Position numbers and translations under genes: made by a program | The notes under the pieces: generated by a model | The model's input: only the letters and a program-made list of their open reading frames with translations | Database searches by the model: none | Told to the model about the DNA's origin: nothing | DNA from: Acidobacteriota bacterium | GTDB lineage: Bacteria > Acidobacteriota > Thermoanaerobaculia > Gp7-AA8 | DNA length: 64,000 bases | Reading direction: 5' to 3' | Assembly (NCBI GenBank): GCA_003223645.1 | Contig: QHVT01000004.1 | Span: 371,334-435,333, forward strand | Shown: positions 1-9,469 of the stretch, in pieces | Position numbering within the stretch: position 1 is the stretch's first letter | How the letters are laid out: each line of letters begins with the position of its first letter

Positions 1-3000
1 ACGCGCGATGCGAGCGCGCCGAAAAGCGACTGATACAACAGCGACTGTCCCATCAGTCCCGCCGATCCCGGTTGCGTCGCACCGCCGCGCGTGCCGAGTC
101 CGCCGAAGCCGAGAATCGAGAAGAGCGTGATGTCGCTCGCGGGAGGATCGCTGGTGATCGTCGGCGTCATGCGATCGAGCGTGCCGGTGAGATTGACCGT
201 GACGTCGAGCGGTCCGCTTTCAATTTCGGAGAGATTGCCGGCGACCGTGCCTTCGATCGTGACGTCGAAGAAGGGATCGATGCGGAACGGATTCTGGAAC
301 GCGATCGTGCCGCGCACGAGACGGTAGTCGACGTTCTGAATGATGACCGTGCCGCCTTCGTCGAGCGTGACCTCGCCGAGGATGATCGGCGCGGCGACGG
401 TGCCGGTGACGTCGAGCGTCGCGCTGCCGGTGACGGTGGCGATGTTGTTGTTGACGGCGAGCGTGCCGGGCGCGGTGAGACGGATGTTGAGCTGGATGCG
501 GTCCTGCCACGATGCGCTCGCGACGGGAACGACGCGGCTGCGCGAGAGGATGACGTTGAGCAGCGTCTGCTGGATGTCGAAGTCGCGGTAGTAGAGCGCG
601 CGCGTGACGTCGACGTCGCCGGTGATCGCCGCGCGCTCGAGATCGCCGGAGAAGAGCAGATTGAAATTGCCTTCGATGGTGATGCCTTCGTAGTAGCGCA
701 GCGCGACGTTCGTGCCCTGGAGCGTGATGCGCGCGCGCTGCGGCTTCATGCCGGCGAGCGTGATCGAGCCGCCGAGGATGACGCTGCCGCCGCCGACCGT
801 CGCGCGAATCGATTCGATCTCGATGCGATCTCCGCGGAAGCGCAGACGTCCGTTGATCTCGTCGATGAGTTGCGGGAAGCCGGCGAACTTGATCTGCGCG
901 TCGGCGAGATCGATCGTGCCGGTGAGCTGCGGGCTCGTGATCGCGCCGGCGATGGAGAGCGCGACGTCGGCGTGTCCGTCGGCGCGCATGTCTTTCGCGA
1001 AGAGCTGCAGCAGCGCCGCTTCGATGCGGCCCTTCACGTCGACGTTCATCCGCTTGTCGCCGACGAGATCGGCGTAGCCGGTGACGGCGAACGACGCGTC
1101 TTCGCTGGCGAGCGCGAACTCGTCGAAGGAAATGCGGCCGTTGCGCAGCGTGATGCGCAGCGGCTGCGGTGTTTTGAATTGATGATCGCCGAGCTTGAGA
1201 TTGAACTCGGGTGCGGTTGCTTCGACGACGAGCGCTTCGATCGGCGTCAGTTTCCCGCCGAGCTTCAAGTCGAGCGTGATGTTTCCCAAAGCGGGCAGCG
1301 ATGCGGTCGCAGGCGACAACGCGACCGCGCGCGCGAGGTCGGTGATGACGACGCGCACGTTGCCGTCGATCGCCATGTCCTGACCGACGCTGCCTTCGCC
1401 GTCGATCGTGACGATGTCGGCGATCGATCCTTTGACGATCAATCGTCCGCCGCGAATGGCGATGTAGAGCGACGGCGGCGCGGAGCCGGGAGGAAGCGCG
1501 AGCCCTTTCAGCGTCGCGCCTTCGAGCGTCGCCTCGACGACGAGCTCCGGCTTGTCGAAGGTTCCGGCGCCGGTCGACTTCAACACGAGACGTCCGCCGA
1601 GGACGTTCTGCAGGCTTTCGAGAAGTTTGATTTTCGAGAGGTCGATCGACGACGACGAGATCGTGTAGCTGAACTGCTGTTTGCCGAGGTCGAGCTCCGC
1701 TTCGCCGCGAATCTCGCCGGCCGGCGCGCGCACGATCAGATTCGTCGCGCGCATGCGTCCCTTCGTGAACGTGATGTCGGCCTGCGCGAGATCGACCGCC
1801 TCTCCCATCACGACGCCTTTGCGGATCGTCACGCTGCCGGAGCCTTCGAGCGATTCTTTGCGGCCGGCGATTTTCAGCGTGCCGGTCAGCTCGCCGGTCA
1901 CCGGGATGTTCGCGAAGTCGAGGAACGACGCGATGTCGGCGAGCGGGAAATTGTTCGCGGCGATGCCGAGGTCGAACGTGACGTTGCCTTCGCCGGGAGC
2001 CCAGTGCACGGTACCGTCGAGTTTGAGCGTCGCGTCGGCACGTTTGATGGTCAGGCCGACGAATGTCGCGCGTCCGTCGTCGGGCGAGCCGGCGATGATC
2101 AGTTTGCCGGTCGCGTAGCCCGCGCCGATCTTCATGTCGATGCCCATCGCGTCGATCGTGCGTTGCGCGGGATAGCCGTTCGCGTCGACGGCGATGTCGA
2201 AGACGGGACTCGGACCGCTTTCGGGGAACGCGAGCGTGCCGTTGAGCGCGAGCGTTCCGCCAGCATCAGAGAAGACGGCGCGATCGAATGTAAGCATGCT
2301 GCGGCGGCCGTCGTAGCGGAGATCGAGATTCGCTTCGCCGAGAAGGACGTTGTTGTACTTCACGCCGCTGCCGCTGACATGCGCGACGAGCTGCGGCTTG
2401 TCGATCGGACCTTTAATCTCACCGTTGATCGTGCCGCTGCCGCCGAGGCCGAGCAGCTTGAAGTCGGATTTACCGGCGGAGTGCGCGAAGTTGTACGCGA
2501 GCCGATCGAGCTCGGAAAAATCGTTGCTGCGGATCGCGGCCTTCCAGTCGAGCACCGCGCCTTCGATCTTCATCGCGCCGGTGAGGCTGATGTTCGACCG
2601 GTCGGTGTCGAGATCCATCTTGCGGAAGATCACGCTGCCGCGATCGAGCGCGTAATCGAGCGAGCCGCTGATCGGAATCGCGTACTTCGCGTTCGAGAAC
2701 GACATCGCGGTCTTCGCGAGCCGCGCCGTTCCTTCGCCGCTGCCTTCGAGAATCTTGTCCTTGTTCCAGCGATAGGAGAGATTACCGGTCGCCGCGGTGC
2801 GCAGTCCCGTGTCCTTGATCGTCCAGTCGCCGAAGAGTTTCTCGAGCGAGATGCCGTAGTAGCGGAGATCGGCTTTCATCGGATACGGCTCGCCGAGTTT
2901 CTCGAGCGCGTAATCCGCGGCGATCGTGCCGCCGCCGTAGCTGGCCTTCTCGATCTTCACGGCGAGCTTGTTTCCGTTGACGTCGATGCTGCCCTTCGCG

Positions 3001-4019
3001 TTCGCGAGCTCGTACACGTCGGCGACGATGTGCGGCGTGACGAAGCCGCCGGTGAGGCGGTACTCGCCCTGCTGTCCTTTCAGCTGCGCGTCGAGCGTGA
3101 TGAGGCCCGCGAGCTTCGGCTGCACGCGGAAAATCTCGCGCACGCGCTCGAGCGCGAGATGCGCGCCGATGTGCAGGTCGTACGCGCCTTCGCTCAGCGG
3201 ATTGACCTCGCCGGAGACGAAGGCCTCGACGCCGCGTCCGCGCAACGCGATCGTCTGCAGCGCGAGAATGCCAGGCGTGAAGCGGAATCCGCCGCGCATG
3301 TCGACGTCGAACGGCATGTTGTCCTGGATGCGCAGCGTGACTTTCGGACTGTTGAGGATTCCGGCGTAGAGATCCTGCGCGCGCGTGATCGTCAGTTTCG
3401 ACTCGAGTTTCTGCGCGAACATCGCGATGTCGTTTTTGCGATCGTAGAAGCTGAACGCGCCGTCATGCACGAACACGTTGCCGACTTCGAGATGCACGAT
3501 CTCTGCGCTGCTCTTCGGTCCCGTTTTCCATTTCGGAAAGTTGTTCGTGCCGTCGGGGAAGATCTCGAACCAGAGCTTCGGGCGGATGATGTCGATGCGT
3601 CCGACTTTGATGCGCCGTCCCCAGAACGATTCGACGCCGCCGACGATCTCGATCTGCTTGACGGTGGCAAAGTCTTTGGAGATGCCGCCCGGCGCGTTGG
3701 AAATGCGAATGTCAGTGGCGATCACGCGCATCGGCCGCGAGCGGATGATCGTGACTTTGCCGATCGTGACTTCGCGTCCGAGCCGCTCCTCGAGCGTCTT
3801 CTCGATGCGCAGGCGAACGAGGTCGGCGAAGCTCGCGGTGCCGAGGTAAATCCAGCCGCCGCCGATGACGATGAGGAGCAGAAGAAAGATGCCGCCGAAC
3901 AAAAAGAAGATCGTTTTGAGACAGCCCCACATCGGACCGCGGCGCTGTCGTTCGCGCGCCGAACGGTGGTGCCCTTTCTGGGGCGGCAACAGGGGGTCTG
4001 CCGGATCTTCGACGTTCAT
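1..4019 (-). CDS. TamB/AsmA-like assembly protein, C-terminus beyond window
   Basis: Reads leftward from an ATG at 4019 and is still open at base 1, so at least 1,339 codons are present and only the extreme C-terminus is missing. A charged N-terminal tail precedes one membrane helix (about residues 32-58), followed by an AsmA-type opening (LEERLGREVTIGKV, residues 77-90). The remainder is a long beta-rich stretch. Close to the window edge the motif SDPPASDITLFSILGFGG is the hallmark of the TamB (DUF490) C-terminal domain. TamB-family proteins span the periplasm from the inner membrane and serve outer-membrane assembly and lipid transport, so this indicates a diderm. No TamA/BamA partner is visible. 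The long plus-strand frame over this gene is only its GC-rich shadow. Confidence 0.85.
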   Translation of the reverse strand, partial: MNVEDPADPLLPPQKGHHRSARERQRRGPMWGCLKTIFFLFGGIFLLLLIVIGGGWIYLGTASFADLVRLRIEKTLEERLGREVTIGKVTIIRSRPMRVIATDIRISNAPGGISKDFATVKQIEIVGGVESFWGRRIKVGRIDIIRPKLWFEIFPDGTNNFPKWKTGPKSSAEIVHLEVGNVFVHDGAFSFYDRKNDIAMFAQKLESKLTITRAQDLYAGILNSPKVTLRIQDNMPFDVDMRGGFRFTPGILALQTIALRGRGVEAFVSGEVNPLSEGAYDLHIGAHLALERVREIFRVQPKLAGLITLDAQLKGQQGEYRLTGGFVTPHIVADVYELANAKGSIDVNGNKLAVKIEKASYGGGTIAADYALEKLGEPYPMKADLRYYGISLEKLFGDWTIKDTGLRTAATGNLSYRWNKDKILEGSGEGTARLAKTAMSFSNAKYAIPISGSLDYALDRGSVIFRKMDLDTDRSNISLTGAMKIEGAVLDWKAAIRSNDFSELDRLAYNFAHSAGKSDFKLLGLGGSGTINGEIKGPIDKPQLVAHVSGSGVKYNNVLLGEANLDLRYDGRRSMLTFDRAVFSDAGGTLALNGTLAFPESGPSPVFDIAVDANGYPAQRTIDAMGIDMKIGAGYATGKLIIAGSPDDGRATFVGLTIKRADATLKLDGTVHWAPGEGNVTFDLGIAANNFPLADIASFLDFANIPVTGELTGTLKIAGRKESLEGSGSVTIRKGVVMGEAVDLAQADITFTKGRMRATNLIVRAPAGEIRGEAELDLGKQQFSYTISSSSIDLSKIKLLESLQNVLGGRLVLKSTGAGTFDKPELVVEATLEGATLKGLALPPGSAPPSLYIAIRGGRLIVKGSIADIVTIDGEGSVGQDMAIDGNVRVVITDLARAVALSPATASLPALGNITLDLKLGGKLTPIEALVVEATAPEFNLKLGDHQFKTPQPLRITLRNGRISFDEFALASEDASFAVTGYADLVGDKRMNVDVKGRIEAALLQLFAKDMRADGHADVALSIAGAITSPQLTGTIDLADAQIKFAGFPQLIDEINGRLRFRGDRIEIESIRATVGGGSVILGGSITLAGMKPQRARITLQGTNVALRYYEGITIEGNFNLLFSGDLERAAITGDVDVTRALYYRDFDIQQTLLNVILSRSRVVPVASASWQDRIQLNIRLTAPGTLAVNNNIATVTGSATLDVTGTVAAPIILGEVTLDEGGTVIIQNVDYRLVRGTIAFQNPFRIDPFFDVTIEGTVAGNLSEIESGPLDVTVNLTGTLDRMTPTITSDPPASDITLFSILGFGGLGTRGGATQPGSAGLMGQSLLYQSLFGALASR

Positions 4020-4064
4020 GAACGGGGGCGGGTCGGCACGGCCGACTGCGTTCTGTTGCGCTTG

Positions 4065-5150
4065 CTAATCGCGAGCCACGAGAAACAGGTCACGGAGGTT
4101 GTTTCCGGACGGCGCAATCATAATCGGCTCACCGATTTGCGTGGCAATCCGCAGAGAGTCTGACGCAGCGAGGGCGGCTTCCCATTCCGGACTGCCGCCG
4201 ATGTTGTCACGATGCGGCAAATAGATGCCGGCGACGCCGCTGTTGCCATCCACGCCATCCGAGCTGGCGAACAGCGCCTCGGCGGTACTGCGCATGGCGA
4301 AGCGGACGGCGAGCTCGGTACAGCGTCCGCCTCGGCCGGGACCTTTGATTTTGACGGTGGGCTCGCCGCCGGCGACGATTTCTTTTTGTTGCGCGAGCAG
4401 CGATGCCGCTTCTTCAACGTCGCATTCGATTGGATCCGGCAACCGTTGCGCGCCCATCAACTCCGCGGCGGTCGATGTCAGCGTGTCGTTGTCGGCGATG
4501 AGGATCATGTTGCGCGTGCTTGGTCCCGATGCAACGTCTTCGAGTCGTCCGCGCGAAACATCGGAATACACCAGTGTCGCAACATTGCCGCGCACACGCT
4601 CACCGAGTTTTCCGCCTTTGATCGCAGAGAGTTTTTTCCGCTCCGCGTTGATCGGGCCGATCGCCAGACCCGACGCAATGAGCTGCGCGTTGCGCTCGAT
4701 CAACTCGTCCTCGCTGTGTCCCGCGAGCGGAACTTCGACGCACGCCGATCCGCCGCCGGAGACGAGAAAGAGAATGTCGCGATGCGCGTCGACGAATTCG
4801 ACGAGCGCGCGTCCCGCTTCGAAACTCGCGCGCGTCATTTGCGGATGACCGCCGACGTGAATCTCGACATGCATTGTGGAGCGGCGGCCGCTTCGGCCGC
4901 CGGATTCTCGCGAGTACCGGCGGCCGGGAGCGGCCGCCGCTCCACCAGGCAACTTGTATCCCTCCGGAATCGCAACGAACGCGCTCTCGACGTCGTGCAC
5001 TGCCGCAACGCCATCGAGCAACGCACCGGCGCACTTGCCGATGGCGACGATGTTGGACGGCAGGCTGGAGAGCCTGCCCCACACGCGCTGCACCATTTTT
5101 TCCGGAGCGCAGCGCTCGAGCGTTGTGAGATAGATCGCTTTCAAGTCCAC
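4065..5150 (-). CDS. Glycerate 2-kinase, MOFRL/GckA family, with an in-frame palindromic insert
   Basis: 361 residues. Family features are LVSGGGSA, the conserved NAERKKLSAIKGGKL block, DVSRGRLEDVASGP, GGEPTVKIKGPGRGGR and a C-terminal SGNNLRDLFLV matching the usual 'GTNVNDL' signature of MOFRL-type glycerate kinases, which phosphorylate glycerate to 2-phosphoglycerate. That product is the substrate of enolase, encoded 1.6 kb away. Residues about 69-92 (Ala/Gly/Arg-rich, ending GRRST) are not family sequence. They are encoded by palindromic element A1 and interrupt the region between VAIPEGYKLP and MHVEIHVGGHP. Without the insert the protein is about 337 residues, shorter than the usual 420-450, so it is a compact member. 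The gene diverges from the diguanylate cyclase with only about 23 bp between starts. Confidence 0.85.
   Translation of the reverse strand: MDLKAIYLTTLERCAPEKMVQRVWGRLSSLPSNIVAIGKCAGALLDGVAAVHDVESAFVAIPEGYKLPGGAAAAPGRRYSRESGGRSGRRSTMHVEIHVGGHPQMTRASFEAGRALVEFVDAHRDILFLVSGGGSACVEVPLAGHSEDELIERNAQLIASGLAIGPINAERKKLSAIKGGKLGERVRGNVATLVYSDVSRGRLEDVASGPSTRNMILIADNDTLTSTAAELMGAQRLPDPIECDVEEAASLLAQQKEIVAGGEPTVKIKGPGRGGRCTELAVRFAMRSTAEALFASSDGVDGNSGVAGIYLPHRDNIGGSPEWEAALAASDSLRIATQIGEPIMIAPSGNNLRDLFLVARD
4876..4945. repeat. Palindromic element A1, inserted in frame in the glycerate kinase
   Basis: A 70-bp imperfect palindrome beginning GTGGAGCGGCGGCCGC and ending with its complement GCGGCCGCCGCTCCAC, with a central AT-richer part (attctcgcgag). 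The same arms recur at 23512, 23944, 27836, 32694, 35064 and 58908. Here it is translated without a stop into about 24 residues. Confidence 0.9.
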
Positions 5151-5173
5151 CGCACGGCGATTATCCTCGTGTC

Positions 5174-6322
5174 GTGCCTCGCCGCCATCTCCGTACGCGC
5201 GTGCTGCTGCTCACGGCGGCATTCGCCGCCGCGCTGTTCGCGATCGCGTTCGGACTGAGCTGGCGCGCGCGCGAGTCGCAGCAGCGCTGGTCGCGCCTCA
5301 TCTCCGTCGAGACGAAAGCGGTGACGACGCTCGAAGAAGTGATCCGCGCGCAGAACGCGTTTCACGCGCGGCACGAGCCGGCCGAGCACTATCGCGTCGT
5401 GTTGCAAATCGTCGAAGGCGAAGCGGTGGGACCGTTGCGCGCGCGTATGAGCGTGTACCGCGCGACGCTCAGCGACGCCGCGTCGCGCGCGGTCGTCGAT
5501 GAGGCGCAGCAGATGATCGACGCGCACAAGTCGGAGATCGCGCGGCAGCTTCCGCAGCTCGAGCGCGAGTCGCAGTCGCTCATGCTGATCGGACTCGCCG
5601 TCGCGTGGATCGTCGCGATCAGTTCCTTCGCAGCCGTGCAGATCACGCTGCGCAACGTCGTGCGTCCGATCGAAGAGTTGTCGTCCGCCGCCGATCGCAT
5701 CGCCTCCGGCGATCTCGCCGCCACCGCTCCCGTTGCCGGCGATCACGAGATCGCGACGCTCGGCGTCGCGTTCAATCGCATGGCCGGCGAGCTGAAGGCG
5801 CGCGCGCGCACCGACGACCTCACCGCGCTGCCGAACTTCCGCGCGTTCCGCGAGCACATCGACGCGGAGCTCGAGCGCGCGGACCGCTATCCACAATCGA
5901 TCGGCGTCCTCGTGCTCGATCTCGATCGCTTCAAGAAATACAACGACGCGTTCGGACATCTCGCAGGCAACGACGCGCTGCGCCGCGTCGCGCAGACGAT
6001 TCGCGAGACCGTGCGCACGGTCGACTTTCCTGCGCGCTACGGCGGGGAAGAATTCGCGGTCGTGCTGCCGCAAGTCGATCCGGCGTCGCTTGCGACAATC
6101 GCGGAACGCATCCGCGCGAACATCGAGGCGCTCCCCGCACCGCCCGACGGCTCCGCGATCACGGTGAGCATCGGTGCTGCGATGTTTCCGCGCGACGGCC
6201 TCAAGCCGGAAGCGTTGTTTCAGATGGCGGACGAGCGTTTGTACGAAGCGAAGCGCGCGGGACGCAATCGCGTCGTTACGACGCTTCCAGCTGCGCGATC
6301 AGCTTCACCAAAGACCGCGTGA
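5174..6322 (+). CDS. Membrane-bound HAMP-GGDEF diguanylate cyclase
   Basis: 382 residues from a GTG at 5174. Two membrane helices (about 8-28 and 136-158) flank a periplasmic helical sensor of about 105 residues, followed by HAMP (about 160-212) and a GGDEF domain (about 213-375). The active-site loop is GGEEF (residues 290-294), an active variant of GGDEF. An RxxD inhibitory site (RTVD, 281-284) sits exactly five residues before it, so product feedback is expected. The enzyme makes cyclic di-GMP from GTP in response to an unknown periplasmic signal. No EAL or PilZ gene lies nearby. The 3' end overlaps the convergent MarR gene by 47 bp. Confidence 0.93.
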   Translation: MPRRHLRTRVLLLTAAFAAALFAIAFGLSWRARESQQRWSRLISVETKAVTTLEEVIRAQNAFHARHEPAEHYRVVLQIVEGEAVGPLRARMSVYRATLSDAASRAVVDEAQQMIDAHKSEIARQLPQLERESQSLMLIGLAVAWIVAISSFAAVQITLRNVVRPIEELSSAADRIASGDLAATAPVAGDHEIATLGVAFNRMAGELKARARTDDLTALPNFRAFREHIDAELERADRYPQSIGVLVLDLDRFKKYNDAFGHLAGNDALRRVAQTIRETVRTVDFPARYGGEEFAVVLPQVDPASLATIAERIRANIEALPAPPDGSAITVSIGAAMFPRDGLKPEALFQMADERLYEAKRAGRNRVVTTLPAARSASPKTA

Positions 6323-6704
6323 CCGCCTGCAGCTCGCGCTCCGACAACTCGCCGTCCGACAGCGCGCTCACCCACTGATCGTACGAGGGGCGCAGCCGAT
6401 CGACGAGCGCGCGGCCGCGGCGCGTCAACGACACGCGCGACGATCGCAAATCGTTCGGATCTCCGCTGCGGTCGGCGAGGCCGACCTGCTCGAGGCGCGC
6501 GATCATGCCGGTCATGTTCTGCTTCGTGACCATCAGCCGGCGCGCGAGCGCGACGAGCGTGATCGCGCCGTCTTCCTCCGCCAGCGCGGCGAGGACGGTC
6601 CACTGCTGCGGCGTGATCTTCGCCTTCTCGAACAAGGGTCCGAGACGGCGGATGAAGAGATTGGCGAGTTGGATCACGCCGGTGACGAGGTCGCGATCGG
6701 CCAT
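6276..6704 (-). CDS. MarR-family transcriptional regulator
   Basis: 142 residues. It shows a winged-helix core with recognition region ALARRLMVTKQNMTGMIARL (about 52-71) and the wing DRSGDPNDLRSSRVSLT, both typical of MarR. The start is the ATG at 6704. Just upstream lies a near-perfect 18-bp palindrome (6709-6726) that is likely its own operator. It is downstream of enolase on the same strand with a 42-bp gap holding that operator, so it probably has its own promoter and represses itself. Target genes are unknown; MarR proteins usually respond to phenolic or oxidant ligands. The gene end overlaps the convergent diguanylate cyclase. Confidence 0.92.
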   Translation of the reverse strand: MADRDLVTGVIQLANLFIRRLGPLFEKAKITPQQWTVLAALAEEDGAITLVALARRLMVTKQNMTGMIARLEQVGLADRSGDPNDLRSSRVSLTRRGRALVDRLRPSYDQWVSALSDGELSERELQAVTRSLVKLIAQLEAS

Positions 6705-6708
6705 GGCT

Positions 6709-6726
6709 TGGTCAATGTATTGACCA
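6709..6726. promoter_or_regulatory. Palindromic operator for MarR regulator
   Basis: Sequence TGGTCAATGTATTGACCA: 8-bp perfect inverted arms around a 2-bp centre, 5 bp upstream of the MarR ATG (6704) and inside the 42-bp gap after enolase. Position, length and symmetry fit a MarR dimer site. The assignment to this regulator is inference. Confidence 0.75.
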
Positions 6727-6746
6727 GCAGGCGCCGTGTCAATCCA

Positions 6747-8033
<1,287 letters not shown>

Positions 8034-8041
8034 CTAGTGAG

Positions 8042-8153
8042 TTTATCCCGCGCGAAGACGCGGGATCTCTCGTGCACTTGCACGATCACTCCCATAGGCG
8101 CGGAACGCGCGGTATCACCGGAGATCCCGCGTCTGCGCGCGGGATAAAGTGAA
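8042..8153. repeat. Inverted-repeat element, family I
   Basis: Arms of about 28 bp (TTTATCCCGCGC-AAGACGCGGGATCTC type, one mismatch) face each other across roughly 55 bp. The element fills almost the whole gap between the enolase start and the rhodanese stop (8156). It is stop-adjacent like the other intergenic elements. Only one copy is in this window. Confidence 0.8.
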
Positions 8154-8155
8154 AC

Positions 8156-8629
8156 CTAAACCGGGCCGGCCTGCTGCGGCAGACGCGCGGCCTTCCAGGC
8201 GTTCCAGCCGCCTTTGAGCGCGGTCGCGTTCTTCACGCCGTGATTGTTGAGATCGAGCACGGCCAGGCCGCTGGTCTGTTCGGCGTCGCACGCGCAGTAG
8301 GTGATGATCATCTTGCCGGGAGGCAGTTCTTTGAACCGCGCAATGATCTGGCTGCGCGGAATGCTGAGCGCGCCCTTGATGTGGCCGAGCTGAAATTGCG
8401 TGTTGGAGCGGACGTCGACGATGACCGCCGAGCCGTTCGTGGCGAGGCGATACGCCTCTTTCTCGGAAATGCGCTTCACGTGCGCGACGGCCGCTTCGAG
8501 CGACGCCTGTTCCGCGGAGTTTTGCATCACCTTCGCGTTCGGTGCCGACTTCTTGTACTGGCCGGCGACGCCGATTGCAAACATGCACGCAGCGACGAGA
8601 GTCAGTGCTTTTCTCCAACCTTTTGTCAT
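8156..8629 (-). CDS. Exported single-domain rhodanese
   Basis: 157 residues with an N-terminal hydrophobic signal (about 8-23, ending IGVAGQ). The rhodanese domain (about 50-150) has VIVDVRSNTQFQLGHIKGA, the active-site loop YCACDAEQTS with a catalytic-type cysteine, and the closing LKGGWNAWKAARLP. It probably transfers sulfane sulfur or acts as a thiol carrier outside the cytoplasm. It lies 5 bp downstream of the signal peptidase gene on the same strand, so the two are probably cotranscribed. Confidence 0.88.
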   Translation of the reverse strand: MTKGWRKALTLVAACMFAIGVAGQYKKSAPNAKVMQNSAEQASLEAAVAHVKRISEKEAYRLATNGSAVIVDVRSNTQFQLGHIKGALSIPRSQIIARFKELPPGKMIITYCACDAEQTSGLAVLDLNNHGVKNATALKGGWNAWKAARLPQQAGPV

Positions 8630-8634
8630 GGGGC

Positions 8635-9318
8635 TTAGTCCAATCCTTCGAAGAATCGATTGAAGCGCGGAACGAACCAGTGTTTGCGGTCGAGTGAGAA
8701 CGCCACCGCCACCGCTTCGCCCACGATCCTGCGCCGCTCGATGAATCCGATGTAGCGGCTGTCATTGCTGTTGTCGCGATTGTCGCCGAGGACGAAGTAG
8801 TAACCCTTCGGCACCGTCTGCGGACCGAAGTTCTTCATCGACAGCATGGCCGGATACAACATGATCTTGTGCCGCCGGCCCCACAGATTCTCATCGAACA
8901 CTTCCGGCGGTCCCTGCGGATCGTCGTCGGTTGCGGGCGGCGGCGGAGTCGACGTCTCGGATTGCTTTTGCAGCTTGCCGTTGACGAAGAGCTGGTTGTC
9001 GCGCAGCTCGACGATGTCGCCGGGGAGAGCGACGACGCGTTTCACGAGGCGCACGCCGTCGCGCGGAGAGAAGAGCACGACGATGTCGCCGCGCTTCGGA
9101 TCGCCCCACTTCACGACGTCGATCGTCGTGAACGGGATCTTGAGGTCGTAGGCCAGCTTGTTGACGACCACGCGATCGCCTTCCTGGATCGTCGGCTTCA
9201 TCGAGCCGGTCGGAACGTCGTTCCAGTCCGCCAGCGCGGAGCGCAACGAGCTGACGATGAGGATCATCAGCGCGAACACCCGGATCTCGTACAGGATCTT
9301 TTTCTTGTCTAGTGCCAT
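8635..9318 (-). CDS. lepB: Signal peptidase I
   Basis: 227 residues from the ATG at 9318, chosen because the transcript has AGAGAGAG before it and the N-terminus MALDKKKILYEIRVF leads directly into the membrane helix; a longer frame upstream is encoded by a repeat. The S26 catalytic pair is visible: Ser39 in PTGSMKPTIQEGD and Lys93 in RLVKRVVALPGD, plus the C-terminal box LGDNRDNSNDSR. A proline-rich loop (ETSTPPPPATDDDPQ) replaces part of the periplasmic domain. The enzyme removes signal peptides from exported proteins. Operon with the downstream rhodanese. Confidence 0.95.
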   Translation of the reverse strand: MALDKKKILYEIRVFALMILIVSSLRSALADWNDVPTGSMKPTIQEGDRVVVNKLAYDLKIPFTTIDVVKWGDPKRGDIVVLFSPRDGVRLVKRVVALPGDIVELRDNQLFVNGKLQKQSETSTPPPPATDDDPQGPPEVFDENLWGRRHKIMLYPAMLSMKNFGPQTVPKGYYFVLGDNRDNSNDSRYIGFIERRRIVGEAVAVAFSLDRKHWFVPRFNRFFEGLD

Positions 9319-9375
9319 GGCTCTCTCTGGTACGTCTGAGGCCCATGAACGTTGCGGAGGGCCGTTGTAATCCGG

Positions 9376-9466
9376 GGTGAGGGCCTCCCGGCCTCCGAGC
9401 CTCCCGGCCTCCAAGGAATCTAGGAGGCTTGGAGGCCAAGAGGCTTGGAGGCCAGGAGGCCCAGAG
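9376..9466. repeat. Word-type hairpin element, family J
   Basis: The left half repeats GGCCTCC/GGCCTCCGAGCCTCC and the right half repeats its complement GGAGGCTTGGAGGCC, so the region folds on itself. It lies between the flotillin stop (9470) and the lepB start (9318). The same short-word architecture appears in families D, F, G, H and L with different words. Confidence 0.8.
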
Positions 9467-9469
9467 CAG

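Noticed and set aside
72-4163. 1,363-residue plus-strand open frame
   Set aside because: Composition (R/D/E/A only, no hydrophobic pattern) is a GC-skew shadow of the minus-strand TamB-like gene, which has real motifs and a membrane helix.
9319-9414. Upstream extension of signal peptidase I
   Set aside because: Encoded by repeat J and lacks a Shine-Dalgarno; the ATG at 9318 starts the family N-terminus.
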